From contig JAJEKV010000092.1 of NCBI GenBank assembly GCA_021234155.1, positions 1,872,561-1,936,560 of the forward strand: 64,000 bases of DNA, written 5' to 3'. The DNA comes from Isoetes taiwanensis. Lineage: Eukaryota > Streptophyta > Lycopodiopsida > Isoetales > Isoetaceae. Positions 1-11,662 of the stretch are shown piece by piece. The first letter of the stretch is position 1; each line of letters starts with the position of its first letter. The notes below the pieces were generated by a model. The model searched no databases and was not told the DNA's origin. It saw only the letters and a program-made list of their open reading frames with translations. The position numbers and the translations under genes were made by a program.

Positions 1-1413
1 TGGCATAGTCTGGTGCAGCAGCCCCCGCAGGGTAGACTCGTTCTTGGAGCAAGAGCAGCATCACGTGAGTCGAAGACCATGGAGGCACACGGATCTGGAG
101 GGAGAGCATCAGGAGTAGGTATGTAGGGTAGTAGTTGTGATAGCTCATTTGGAATTAGCATTCCAGATGTGCTAGTATCTTGTATCTAGAGTAGAGCCAT
201 CCTAGAACCCGTATTCAACATCTTGAACCCTAATCAATGAACCCTAACCATTAGTTAGATTGTATGATTAGGTTAAGATGTTCTTCTTATGATCATTCTT
301 AGGATACGATGATTATGTGATGTTGGTTGATCATGTTTGCTCCTCTTGTATTGGGAAGGGGGGTAGAGACCTAGGGCCATATGTAGTATGCTCCTAGAGT
401 AGATCCCTTAGTTCCTATTAGATGCGGCACGTGCATAGGAGCCCACCGGGCTATCGAGGCTATCTTTGTGACTCGGCACACCACCACATAACTTGGGGCT
501 AGAGGGAATGTGGAGGGAGGATCCCTGCCGAGTGGGGGCCGAGGGGGGATCCCATAGTGGGCTAGGCTTATGGTGGGTCACCGTGTGGGCGAGCATGGGT
601 GGTGACACCTCGGGGCAATGGTGCCGCTTGGCTCGCGTTCTGGGGAGAGCTGCAAGTGTCGGCTTGGCTCTCGTTTTGGGGGTTAAGTCGGTACAGAATC
701 GACCAGGGCAATGTTGTCGCCACGATTCTCTATAAAAATCCCACGGAACCTCTAGACCAAAAATAAAAAGGGGAGATGCAACCCTTCCTGCCTCATGGGC
801 ATACCGGACCATTTTGCTATAAGTTATAAGGGAGATGCAACAAGTAAATTGGAAGGAGTAGTCCCAAAGATGGGTGATGCCATGGGATTGCGTATCCGAA
901 TAAATAAGGAAGGCTAGAGTCATGCCGAGATTTTTAAGGATTTTGATTTAGCCCATCTTCGCTTAAAAAGCGTTTTTTAAGTATGCACAGGAGGGGCGGA
1001 TGGAGTGGTCAACCCTAGCCATTGTCTTATGCCAGCCCTCGCCATTGTTATGACTCGGTCTGCTCTATCTTGAGACCTATCCAGTCAGTCTACCTCCTTA
1101 TGAGTCGGAGCCATGGGTAGGAGCTCTCATGTTTTATGGTTTATGATTATCTTCTTTGCTCATATGGATATGTGATGGACTACCCTTCGAGGTAGTATGT
1201 TGTATTGTTATTGCTAGTTCTGACGTTGTTTATGCTTCCGCTGTGATAGGAGCCCAGGGGGAAGGGCAAGACACCTTCGTGTCCCCTTTCCGCACTCACG
1301 GGAGTTCCATAGTGCGGGATAGGCCGGAGGGCCTGCGGCGGTTGTTGAGCCGGGACGGGGATTTCTGCCGAGTGTAATACGGGGGCGCCGTATGTTTAGC
1401 AGGGAGCGTCACA
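1..1413 (+). mobile_element. 5' LTR region of an LTR retrotransposon (left end not in view)
   Basis: The right boundary is supported: the sequence ends in CA at 1413 and is followed after one base by a primer-binding site. A TATA-like box (CTATAAAAAT) lies near 730-739. No open gene is convincing here; the short ORFs on both strands have no recognisable domain. The matching 3' LTR was not found, so LTR length and left end are unknown. The first part of the interval may lie outside the LTR. Confidence 0.45.
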
Positions 1414-1414
1414 A

Positions 1415-1426
1415 TGGTATCAGAGC
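1415..1426 (+). other. Primer-binding site (initiator-Met tRNA)
   Basis: TGGTATCAGAGC is the usual plant retrotransposon primer site complementary to the 3' end of initiator tRNA-Met. It lies one base after an LTR ending in CA. Bases 1427-1900 after it hold no convincing coding sequence. Confidence 0.7.
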
Positions 1427-2199
1427 AATGTTCTTGGTTGACCAAGAGCTAGCACTGACCATATCCCTGAATAGGTAGACTAACTGACCTAGCTAATTAA
1501 TGGAATGAGAATTCCAGTCTTGAACCGCGAAATGTGGGAGAAATTTTTTTCCCATTAGCAGGGTCGTAATTAGATTAAGTATAGTCTAAGTGGTAGAAAT
1601 AATATAGTCAAAAGAAACCTTCTAGTAAATTTGAGCTCAAGTTGTTCATGAACCGCACCTTTCAAGTGAAAAAAATTGAATGAGAAATCGCTCAAAATAA
1701 AGCTTGAAAGAAATGTGATGAAATGACCACTACTTGGCCCAAAAAGGAATTAGGAAATTTTGAGAAATAGTTAAGTGATTAGGGGAAATACCTTAATTAT
1801 TAACCCATAGTTATAATAAATTTACTCTTAAGAAAAAGTAGCTAATAAACCTATAAAAGCGCCTCTACTCCTTAGAAGTTCCCAAATAGTAGCTTGAACC
1901 TTTCCTTTACCCTTGTAAGGCGAATTAGAAGCTAATCTCCGAAGCTGCCATAAGAGTGTCCACCGAACGAACAGCCGACGAGATCGACCCAAAGGAGCCG
2001 CGAAGATAGAGGCAAGATCGCTCGAAGAGGCCACCATCAAGGAAGCTAAGTTGTTGGGAGGACCAAACAAGTAGCTAGGAAGGTTGGAAGCTCCAGCTTG
2101 CACCGGAACGTCGAAGCACTCACGGTGGGCGGCGACAAGCAAATTCTTGAGGCCCTGCGACCTAGGTCAGACGACGAACTTGGCCACTCAAGCTCTTCA

Positions 2200-3125
2200 G
2201 ACGAATCGTTTCAGTCGAGGAGGAGCAACGACTTAACAACGTCTGCTTCTGGAGGTGAAGGCAAGTAGCAAGAGCAAGCTCGGCAACAGAAGCAACCCCA
2301 ACACCAGGAAGTGTAGGTGAGCAGCAAGCAGTAGGAGCAATCTCGACAATACGAGCAACTCCAGCGGCAGGAACAGCAGCGAGGGGAGCGAACAATCAAT
2401 GCAGAAGAAAAGGAAGGAAGAGATGCTGGCAAGGAGAGAACAACAACTAGACGAACTGGAGGAGGACGAGCCTGAGGAGGAAAGACCACAACAACAAGAG
2501 GAGGGAGCAAGAGGCTAAAGAAGAAGAGGAGGAGGAGGCCGAAGAACAGACCCAGCATTAGACACAGCCTACGCTCGACAACAATATCCAATGCAGTCCA
2601 AAGGAGGGCAACATCAGCGAGAAGCTACTTAAAGCTGAAGCAAGATATGGAGTACGAGAAGAAGAAGGCAGCATGCAAGATTTATCTCCGCCAACGGATC
2701 TGACAAGGTAGCCGACCAGGGTCGAAAAGCAAGCCTCCACCACCTCGACTCGATTCTCCGAAGAAAGTCTGCCATGGGCCAAATCCCCAAAGACAAAGAG
2801 AGTCGCCAAAGATATTTGGCATTGCCAACAGCGTACCAGTCTGATGATCCAGAAAGTCTCTTTTCGAGTGCCTACATCAAAGGTCTATGCAGGAATTCAA
2901 GATGGGCTACGACTACCGAGCCACATCAACGACGGTGGGGTCTCGCCAGGAAGCGGCCAAAGCCGAGGAGGCCAAGATATGCACCCTTGATGGTCCGAGC
3001 CCTGCAGGAGGTAGTACAGGCGGAGCTGATACAACTTTTTGAAGAAGGCAACCTCTGCGCGATCCATACCAAGCAGGCCCAAAGACCTCCACCCGGTGAG
3101 GAGAATTTACAAGGAGAAGTCGTGA
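2200..3125 (+). pseudogene. Decayed histone-H3-like gene with long charged N-terminal region
   Basis: Bases 2805-3125 match the histone H3 fold when read across three frames. DIWHCQQRTSLMIQKVSF corresponds to the H3 alpha-N segment (EIRRYQKSTELLIRKLPF). MQEFKMGYDYR corresponds to AQDFKTDLRF. ALQE...LFEEGNLCAIHTK corresponds to the alpha-2/loop-2 region, and PKDLHPVRRIYKE to PKDIQLARRIRGE, followed by a stop at 3123-3125. About 25 extra codons sit before ALQE. Frame changes occur at least three times, so it is not translatable as one protein. Upstream bases 2200-2800 are rich in Glu, Arg and Gln codons and could be a decayed tail; no ARTKQT start was found. It is not a normal replication H3 gene. 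A sibling copy lies at 31341-32185 on the minus strand. Confidence 0.7.
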
Positions 3126-3500
3126 AGAGCCCAGTCTACCAAACTATATAAATATAAGTTTTTTTTTTTTCCTGTACATTGTTTTTACTCATTAGAAATA
3201 AAATTACTGTAAATTAATTGCTTGTAAGATATAAAAATGTTCTTGTATAAATTACTTCTAGTAGAATCCTTTGCATCTTATTTAGAATGCTCTTAATTGG
3301 CTAAATAGCATAAAATTTTGACATAGAAATAAAAAAATTGCCTCAAAATCGGCGAACCCATCCGAGTCACTTGATTTAGGGCAAAATTGATCCAAACTTC
3401 GTATTAAAAGATGTTAGAATGCTTAGAAATTGTCTAAAAATGCAGTGTAGCACTTTTAAATTTGTTAAAAATATCTAAAAACAGCAAAAAACGGTCAACT

Positions 3501-3565
3501 CGGGTCTGACCGCGCAAAAAGCCTCTGCGTTTGCGACACAGGCCTCATTTGCGCGCTCTGACCCG
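3501..3565. repeat. Paired inverted motif (CGGGTCTGACCGCGCAAA type)
   Basis: The left arm at 3501-3518 is CGGGTCTGACCGCGCAAA and the right arm at 3548-3565 is its near reverse complement. The outer span is 65 bp, the same geometry as the GATCACACGACGCGAA pairs in the 12551-34071 element. It lies 375 bp downstream of the H3-like pseudogene. A lone further arm (CGGGTCACACCGCGCAAA) is at 3756-3773. Confidence 0.75.
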
Positions 3566-3668
3566 ATTTGCCTGTATTTGTATTCTTAGATATCCTTTTA
3601 ACATGGGAAAAAGTTGCTAGTTAGATCAGAATTGCCCAATTAGTCGTGTTAGCATCTTCAAATCCCCT

Positions 3669-3743
3669 AAGACTCTTACCCGCACCCACGGAAGACTCTT
3701 ACCCGCACCCACGGAATACGGAAGACTCTTACCCGCACCCACG
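3669..3743. repeat. Short tandem repeat, three units
   Basis: The unit GAAGACTCTTACCCGCACC plus CACG occurs three times with a 7-bp spacer before the third. A lone inverted-motif arm follows at 3756. The rest of 3152-4270 has no supported gene; an ORF at 3785-4114 has no recognised domain. A MITE-like terminal sequence (GGGTAGAAGCATGAAAGGG) is at 4101-4119 without a visible partner. Confidence 0.7.
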
Positions 3744-4270
3744 AAAGACCCAAATCGGGTCACACCGCGCAAAAGGCATATGCGTTGGAGACCACCACAC
3801 CTCCTCCTATTGCTATTGTTGCCTCTCTTCTCCAAGAAGAGGATTTCTACTATGAAGATACTGCTGAATGTCTTTCCCTACCCATTGCTGTTGAAGGTCC
3901 CAGTTCTTTTGAAGCGACCTGCTTGATAGAAGATGCATGCCTTGTTCAACCACCAGTAGAATCTCTTGTTCCAACTCCAGTCCTCACTGTAGACTCAGCT
4001 TGTACTTCCATCATGGTCCAGGATCCCAAACTTCTTACGGTTTCATCTCCCACTCAAGGTGCAGTTCAATTTGGTTCACAGGCTGAGGCCCAGATAATAT
4101 GGGTAGAAGCATGAAAGGGTGGGCAAAAAAAGTGCCCATATTTTACATTTACAAATTCAAAATGTAAGGAAATCCCTCCCCCCAAAAAATTATTATTCTT
4201 GGAATGAATCATTAATAGGGCAAATAATTTTGAACTCTCCTCCCGCGCTCTGTTCAACCTTCCTCCCGCT

Positions 4271-4390
4271 CGAACCTCCATAGCCGAAAGCTTGACATCC
4301 ATATTCGAACCTCCATAGCCGAAAGCTTGACATCTATATTCGAACCTCCATAGCCAAGATCAGGACCTCCATAGCCAAAAGCTTGCATTT
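4271..4390. repeat. Tandem repeat of a 35-bp unit
   Basis: The core CGAACCTCCATAGCCGAAAG is repeated in 35-bp units at 4271, 4306 and 4341, with a degenerate fourth unit near 4361. Bases 4391-4930 hold no supported gene. Confidence 0.7.
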
Positions 4391-4930
4391 TCAGAGAGCT
4401 GAAGCACCAGGGAAGAGATCATGACAAAGCAGCTTGGAACAAAGACATCTCTAAGGAAATCTCCTCGCAACAAACCTGTAAAGCCCATGCCAAGATCTCC
4501 CACTAGAACTGCCGCCCAAAACTCAAGAGTGGGTCTTCTTGGTCGGAGAGTTTGACAAGGTAAGCATCGAGGCGACTTAGGAGCAACAATTTTAAAAGCA
4601 TGTTTCGGGGCTAGTGCAAATAGTGCGCGGGATGTTTGGGGTTCGAAGCCCCCTATTTGTTGGGGGGTTATCAAGAGTGCGAGGATTAAGCTTTGGTTGG
4701 ATGGCGATTTTTTTTTTACGTGTATGAGCACGTTTTTTTTGTAGGAAGGACATTGCAAATCATCACATTCCATTGTATTTTGCCCGAGCATATGCACTTC
4801 ATTACAAAGGAGTAAGCATTGATTGGGATGAGGTGAAAGCAAGTGCAAGTCTTCATTCAAAAGGCTCTCAAAAAGAATCTGACTGACGTAATTAGCTCTG
4901 ATGAAAGTCTTCCAATGTTAAAGCTATTAA

Positions 4931-5548
4931 ATGTATGCCTCGGGTAGAATTGGGGCAGCAGTTGGAAATGATAAAAGGTGGAGGGAAACAAGAGCATTAG
5001 ATTACGCCTCCATGCTTGATGAAATACAGACTTTAAAAGAGAAAAGGAAAACAATGGAAATTGAACTGTTGAAGCATGAGAGTGATAAGAGCTTCTTGAC
5101 AAGACTTGTGCAGAGTAAAGATGCAAAAATATGTGAGCAGTTCAGCATTATGGCAGGTTTAAAAGCAAGCGGGAAGCCAACTGATGTGCAAATGGCTTTG
5201 GCATCCCATTTAGAGGAGGAGAAATCAAGTTATATTGCTGACTTAGATGCTCTAATGATTCCCATTGATTGTTTAAAGGCTGGTTTGCAAGAATTAGAAG
5301 CTGCCATTGAAAAAATCAGCAAGGATTTGGAAGTTAATTCCAACTGTGAGAATAGAATAAAGGAGATGACTAAGCATTTGGAAAGATCAGACCCGATAGG
5401 CCTGCAGCCCGCTCCCATACTCGCAGCAAGACGGAGCGCTTCATTCTCACATATAAGCAATACTTGCAGCAGCTGCAATGATTGCCTTGACTCGACCATG
5501 GTAATATCTCCACTTTGTGGTCATACATATTGTCTATTTTGTCTTGTA
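4931..5548 (+). pseudogene. Coiled-coil protein with a truncated C-terminal RING finger
   Basis: An open frame of about 205 codons gives a heptad-rich, charged coiled coil (roughly residues 25-155) and then the first part of a RING finger: CSSCNDC, ten residues, CGHTYCLFC. This supplies the first six zinc ligands in C-x2-C...C-x-H-x2-C-x2-C spacing. The last C-x2-C pair is missing because the LTR element starting at 5559 follows directly. The sequence GTATTCAG just after the last Cys could be an intron donor, so the element may sit in an intron. Coiled coil plus RING suggests a ubiquitin E3 ligase, but no specific family is recognised. The start is the first in-frame ATG; upstream exons are possible. 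Confidence 0.55.
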
Positions 5549-5558
5549 TTCAGTGTGA

Positions 5559-6076
5559 ATTACGCTTGGCATATGTGCATACATACAGATTGATGTGAAT
5601 GTAAACATGCTTGTAGCCTGAGTTCTAACTAATGCAGGGGCGTAGTGAGCAGGTAAATCTATTGTCTCCTTATCATGAATGCTATATGTTAGATTGCTTT
5701 GTGGTTGATGTTGTGAATGCTCCCGAAATGTTTCCTCCCCACTTAGTCCTTGTGGACTAACCCCCTGGTGTTGTTTGTGTATGTTTAAGATGGTACGTCC
5801 TGAGCTGAGAATGCAGTATTCGGATGGAGAGTCTAGGGATGAGGGTGCGACAGCAGGAGCGTTTTCCAGAGTCGTCTTCAGTGACTTATAAGGAGGACTT
5901 GTTGAGCTAGTATGAGTTGTTAGCATGCCAAACTCAGATGAGTTTGGTCTTGTATGTAATTATTTGATCAATGGGACTATACTTTATTGAGCATGTATAT
6001 AAGTCTCATGTATGTTTAACTTAGATGTTAAACATGTTGGTGCCACGGCCTAGGCCAAGGGGCAAGGTCCGTTTCA
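5559..6076 (+). repeat. 5' LTR (left copy)
   Basis: Direct repeat of 9581-10098, starting ATTACGCTTGGC and ending AAGGTCCGTTTCA, followed by the primer site. Confidence 0.85.
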
Positions 6077-6078
6077 GT

Positions 6079-6090
6079 TGGTATCAGAGC
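6079..6090 (+). other. Primer-binding site (initiator-Met tRNA)
   Basis: TGGTATCAGAGC, two bases after the left LTR. It confirms the element's plus orientation. Confidence 0.8.
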
Positions 6091-9000
6091 GGAAAGTTTT
6101 GACACCTTCGGGCCATGGGAATTAGGGGCTAAGAGTTCAAGAGATTCTACTATAAAGTAGAACGGTTTGTTGTTTGGTAAATGCACCAGCCAAGATGAGT
6201 AAGAGGAACAAGAAATGAGCATAGATCTAAGGGTCTATGCTATGTAAGGTAGAAAAACTAATGGAATGCAGTTCATCAAGGAGCTAAACTTGGTCCAAGA
6301 ATTACCGAAAATAGGATGAAATGTTAAGAAGGATGTTTTCACGTTGTGAAGGTACGTTCCTACAAATTTCTATAACTGATAGTGGACCACGTTGCCATGT
6401 TACTTTAAAATAGACCGTGTGAAAGGTGTGTAAGTGCCAAGGAGAGGTTCTTATATGGACAATGGAAGCAAAATTATGTGATATTGATATACAGTTTCTT
6501 GTTGTTGGGCCAATTATATCTCTTGAGATGATTTCAGATGGGCTACATTTGGATCTAAAAGTCACAACAAAGCAGTTGTGAGCCAAGCTTTGACTGAGGT
6601 TAAGTATACTTGGATTGTATTTGACATATTTACGCTTCCGGATGGCATGATGGTAGTTGCAAATTTTGTATTAACACAAAAACAAATGTCGTCGGCTATG
6701 TTGTAAATGCTGATTAGAATAGGAACATACTCCACGGTAAGGAGCAGCCGTTGCAGTAAGACCAGACACGATCAAAGCTAAGGTGGAATCAAATACTATA
6801 ACGATGTCAAGTTTCACATTTAATAGGATAAGAACCTTGAGATTGTTGCCCATATAATTGTGCTCTCTGGACCAGTTGTTGACATTGAAAGGATGTTAGT
6901 TGATGACAAGCCATAGAAGAAAGTTAAGTATTTGGCAGGGATTACACCATCGAACTTTCTGCTAGTGATGGTTGGCACCAAGATGTTTGGAATGGCTTGG
7001 ATTAATTTGTTGTGCGGGTTATATAGCCATATGAAGATACACAGAATGGGGGATGTCATTATGTTTTTATTTGTCACTTTTGGATTAGCTACCCAAGACG
7101 TGTCATATGAATATATATCTAGTCCGAACTGAGTATCTTCCTTGTCATGGTGGGGTTAATACTTCATAGTGCGCTATTTTATCCTGAATAGAAAAAGTAG
7201 ATTAACCTATGCAGATGTTTCCTACGTTAAGTTTACTTCCAAAATGCACTTAGTTATTTTGACTATGTGATAGATTAAGTTGGGACTACACCAATTTGGA
7301 CAAGAATAGTGGAGCTTAAGCCTATATTGGTTACTAAGGAAGTTTTGTATAATGTGGAAGGGTATTGGGAATACCATGTTTTATTGCAAATGTGCAATTG
7401 AAGGGACTGCATCAGAACATAGCGGAGGCTCAGAAGAGTTGGCAAAAGCTTAGTCTTCCGCATTCAAGCAGTTGTACCTCAAGTAACTCATGAGGACATG
7501 AGTTGAATTTTACAAGGGGAGAATGTAACGAACCTAGTGACCTTGGGGGTATGATTTTTAGCAAGCTTATCTTATCTAAATATTGTGTAGTCCTATATTA
7601 GCATTTCGAATTTGGTGAGCACCATAAAAGCGGGGCTACCAAAATCATAGCATGTCTTCGCTGAATATCGCACATCCCAATTTGCCTCGATTAAGGGAAG
7701 CCGTGCAAAATCGGCACCCTAGCATGCCGAATGGGCATCCGGCGGGATGCTCGCGGCGGCGGGATAGTTGCAGTGGAGATTTGATCTTATATAAGAGGAG
7801 GAAGAGCTGGCAATTGCGGGAGGAATAGAGAAGAGAATCGAAGTCGGATGCAAAGCGGCATAGATGGATTTGAAGCGAAAGGCTGAGAAGGAAGCTTGAA
7901 GCAAGGAGACGATGATCAAATCGATTGTAAGCAGAAGCCATCTGAAAAACTAAGGTGGGGATTTGATGCATGCTTGGGCATTGCTTGCATGTATGTATTG
8001 GAAATCATGAAGAAGAACCATGTGATGATAAAAGCTGGCTTTTGGTGCTCATCCTTAAATTTACTGCAGAGGCCGAACCTAATTTTGATTCTATGGAAAG
8101 CCCAGCCGTCATGATCTAATCCGATTATGAGTGTGTGATCCTCTCTGGTATTGGATGGATGAATCAGATTCTTGTTTTGAACTTTGTCGTCTGTGATTTC
8201 TCTGTGGTAGAATCTTGTAATATTGGCAAGCAACGAGAATCTTTGGAACCCAAAGACGGCCGGATCTGGAAAAGCCAGGCCGCGATCTGTTGGGTCGTGG
8301 CTTTTGCTAGACTTTTTAAAGGGGGATACCAGGGTCCGGTATCCCCATGCATTTTATATTAGTTATTATTATCTAAGATTTTGACCATACTATAATGTAC
8401 CTTCATGTTGTTTAAAAATATGGACCATGCTTTACTTGGACAATAGAGTCCATTCTTTAGAGACTTAGTCTTGCATGCTTGCTAGGGATAGAACCTGAAG
8501 CCACGCTTGAATATATATATGGGTTTCAAAGTATTGGCTTATACTTGTTGGTGGCGGAAATAGAACCATGCATACGAAATATGATCATCTAGAGTGGGTC
8601 ATGACTAGACCAAGTTATGTCAATCCTTTCTTCTAGGCGGAGTCATGGTATGGAGCCAAGGGGCATAATTATAGAAAAGCTAAGGAAGAGAAGAGGGGAT
8701 TGAATGGAATATTAGTATGGCTAAGCGAATCATTGGTAAATGTCAAATGTGTGATGTTGAGGGAAGAGAAGTCTCGAGCCGCACGAAAGCTCCTGGGCAT
8801 AGTGCAGCCATGGGACCTTATAAGCTTAGTCGAAAGCATGTGGCTAGCAAAGTAAACAAGTTGAGCTAACGAATGGAATAAACCATAATAAGATATGTTG
8901 ATATATTCTAAACTATGGAACATGGCTTAGGGTTATAGTTAGGTGGTTGCCTAACTATAATGGCATGCCTTGGGTTAGCATAATGGCTCGTTGTGTATGT

Positions 9001-9360
9001 ATCTCCATGCCATTGTTGATAACCTATCTATCTGTCTTGACCTGTATGCTGGCCATTGTGGCATGTGTTTATTTGTGCGCCTAGATAGCTAGTATATGCA
9101 TTGAGGATGAAGACTCTTATGAACCTTTTTAAGATATTACCTGATATGTTAAGGGAGTTCCGGTTCTTGCTTTGAGATGTGCAATGATGTGTTGTCACTT
9201 GGATATGAAATATCTTGGTATGAACCTTATTGTGTTGCATTGCTCTATGGTTGTTCTTGGAAGTAAGATGCATGAGGATTCTATGATATCTCGTATTGGA
9301 TCAACCTGTAAGGTTATTGGTGATATGCTATCTTGTAAGGTCATGATGGATGATGTTGCA

Positions 9361-9530
9361 TCTTGCATTGCAAACGGACCATCTTCGGAGGGGTGGAATG
9401 GCCGTAAGACTTCGCGTCCGTTCTAGATGGCTAGACGAATGGCATGTTGCATCTGCGGCCCACCTTCGGAGGGGTGGGGTGGCCGTGTAGACTCCGCATC
9501 CGGCCTGATGGCCTGTTGGATGAGTTTAGC
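9361..9530. repeat. Tandem duplication of about 82 bp inside the LTR element
   Basis: Two units share the core CTTCGGAGGGGTGG followed by GGCCGT and a CGC(G/A)TCCG end, at about 9383 and 9464. No coding function is visible. Confidence 0.6.
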
Positions 9531-9580
9531 CCTGTACGTACAGATGGAGAGAGTGGTCTCCTTGGGGTCGCAACCCAAGG

Positions 9581-10098
9581 ATTACGCTTGGCATATGTGC
9601 ATACATACAGATTGATGTGAATGTAAACATGCTTGTAGCCTGAGTTCTAACTAATGCAGGGGCGTAGTGAGCAGGTAAATCTATTGTCTCCTTATCATGA
9701 ATGCTATATGTTAGATTGCTTTGTGGTTGATGTTGTGAATGCTCCCGAAATGTTTCCTCCCCACTTAGTCCTTGTGGACTAACCCCCTGGTGTTGTTTGT
9801 GTATGTTTAAGATGGTACGTCCTGAGCTGAGAATGCAGTATTCGGATGGAGAGTCTAGGGATGAGGGTGCGACAGCAGGAGCGTTTTCCAGAGTCGTCTT
9901 CAGTGACTTATAAGGAGGACTTGTTGAGCTAGTATGAGTTGTTAGCATGCCAAACTCAGATGAGTTTGGTCTTGTATGTAATTATTTGATCAATGGGACT
10001 ATACTTTATTGAGCATGTATATAAGTCTCATGTATGTTTAACTTAGATGTTAAACATGTTGGTGCCACGGCCTAGGCCAAGGGGCAAGGTCCGTTTCA
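9581..10098 (+). repeat. 3' LTR (right copy)
   Basis: Same length as and by eye identical to 5559-6076. It is preceded by a short purine-rich stretch and followed by host-like sequence with a splice-acceptor-like TTGCAG. Confidence 0.85.
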
Positions 10099-10105
10099 AT
10101 TGCAG

Positions 10106-10438
10106 CCAAGGCAACGACTAAATTTATGGTCAAAGCTGATGCCAAAACAACTGGAAAAAAGAGAGTGCAAACCAGAGCAGGGACATCCGCTGCAAAACGG
10201 TAATTGCTAGCTTACATTGACTTACTTATACTTCAGTAGCTTATTATATTTTACTCGTTTTGCAGGTCTAAACCACTGGAAACAGAGATTGGAAGGTATC
10301 AATTTATGCTTTATTGTCATGGATCAATTGTTAATATGACACTAACATCTTGGATCTGACAACAGAAATGATGACAAGGATAAACTTATGGAATTCACGC
10401 CATTCACGCCATTCAAGAACCGTCCCCGGCTGAAATGA
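10106..10438 (+). CDS. Three short 3'-terminal exons of an interrupted gene (unrecognised)
   Basis: Three segments have good splice signals and compatible reading: 10106-10199 (after TTGCAG, before GTAATT), 10266-10295 (after TTGCAG, before GTATC) and 10366-10438 (after AACAG, ending in TGA). They encode a Lys/Arg-rich stretch and a Thr/Pro end (EFTPFTPFKNRPRLK). They directly follow the LTR element, so they may be the downstream part of the coiled-coil/RING gene split by that insertion. No domain is recognised, and joining the two halves is inference. Confidence 0.35.
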
Positions 10439-10590
10439 AAGTGGTTGCATCGACATAGCAATTTTATGTGCAACTAACTCTAAAATGAGTAGCCGCTTAG
10501 TGGATCTTTATGGCGGTAATAACTTTGTTGTAACCGAATTTGTATTTGTTGCTATTCCTTGTCTCTAATGTTAATCTTAATCTAATCCAG

Positions 10591-11318
10591 GTGCTTGTAT
10601 GAGACATTGCCTTTCGAGTGGAAGAGCAAAATCTTTTTTTATCCTGCTTACAACTATATAAGGTTTAGAGAAGCTACCAGCAGCAAAAGAAAGGGTGAAT
10701 CAATTGAAGGATCACTGAATGTCATTGAAATAGTGAAATCAGGGATGAAGGGGATTGTGGTAGCTAAATGCCATCATATCCTTGCACCTATCCTTGAGAA
10801 TGACCATTTTGTGCTGGCTGTTTTTACACTCGCACCATCTGATTCCAAGATCCTACCTGCACCAGGAATTCACGTCTTGAATCCTCTTACAGGTTATGCG
10901 ACGAACGAGAAAGCAATCAAAGGGTATGTAATACTTTAAGTTGTTGCTTTGCTTTTCTTCGCTAATTCGGTTTGCTAAATTTCGTGATATGTAGGCTGCA
11001 CACACAAATGTTAACCACATCGATCGGTCAAGTATCTAGAGGCATCGATTTCATGAAGAGAAATAATGTTAATCGAATTCAGCAAGTAGAGGTGCCACAA
11101 CAGCCCGATTTAACATCATGTGGGTTGTATGTGATGGGATCTATGCACAAATATGTTGAAGCTCTTGTCTCTGGTAGAGATATGGAAGTAAGTTGTATGC
11201 CTTCCCTTGTATGTACTGCATCTCATGTTCCTTTAAATATTTATAACCTTATTTATGGATGTCACAGATTACATATGGTTCTCTCATGAATACGCCCTGT
11301 CACGACGACAATTTCTAA
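10591..11318 (+). CDS. C48 (Ulp1/SENP-like) cysteine peptidase domain, three exons
   Basis: Exons at 10591-10923, 10995-11187 and 11268-11318 join in frame with GT-AG introns and end in TAA. The product carries the C48 core order. NDHFVLAVF holds the catalytic His, IHVLNPL holds Asn at the usual Asp position, and PQQPDLTSCGLY holds the oxyanion Gln and nucleophile Cys. Ulp1-family enzymes remove SUMO or related modifiers. In plants, similar domains are also carried by Mutator-like and other transposons, so this may be a transposon relic rather than a host desuMOylase. The N-terminal part and true start are not defined; upstream exons at 10106-10438 end in a stop and may belong to another gene. 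The Asp-to-Asn change could lower activity. Confidence 0.6.
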
Positions 11319-11662
11319 TAGATGCTTTGGTCATGCATTGTGATGCCAATCCGAAAGAACGTATCAGCCAGCAGTCCTCTGATTTCTGAGCTGATCATGA
11401 GTCTGAGTATCTGATTTTGCAAGATGAACTATGTAACAGGCTTATATATATCTTTTGTTCACATTTGTGTTCACATTTCCTATCATAAGGAATGTGTAAA
11501 TGACACTATGCTGAATAGTATACTACTGATAGTATACTTTATGACTATGTAAGTTTTTTTTTTTTGAAGAAAAAAGATTTCTGATTTAAAGAAGCCTTGT
11601 ACCCTTTTTGGTCAATCAAAACAGTTACTTGATTGTTTCGACTGATATATTTTGTGACCTTG

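Larger units (their letters stand above)
5559..10098 (+). mobile_element. LTR retrotransposon with apparently identical 518-bp LTRs, no intact genes
   Basis: Two 518-bp direct repeats (5559-6076 and 9581-10098) appear identical by eye. A primer-binding site follows the left one, which defines an LTR element of about 4.5 kb. The interior (6077-9580) has no intact gag or pol and only short ORFs, so this is a non-autonomous (LARD-like) or decayed element. A possible 4-bp target duplication AATT (5558-5561 and 10098-10101) would shift the LTR ends to ACGC...TTTC; canonical TG...CA ends are not seen. Near 7515-7530 GGGGAGAATGTAACG resembles the polypurine tract/LTR junction of a different element, suggesting nesting. 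The near-identity implies recent insertion despite the lack of genes. Confidence 0.8.

Noticed and set aside
408-923. Minus-strand 171-codon ORF near the left edge
   Set aside because: It has no domain and low coding-like character, and it lies in LTR or unannotated repeat sequence.
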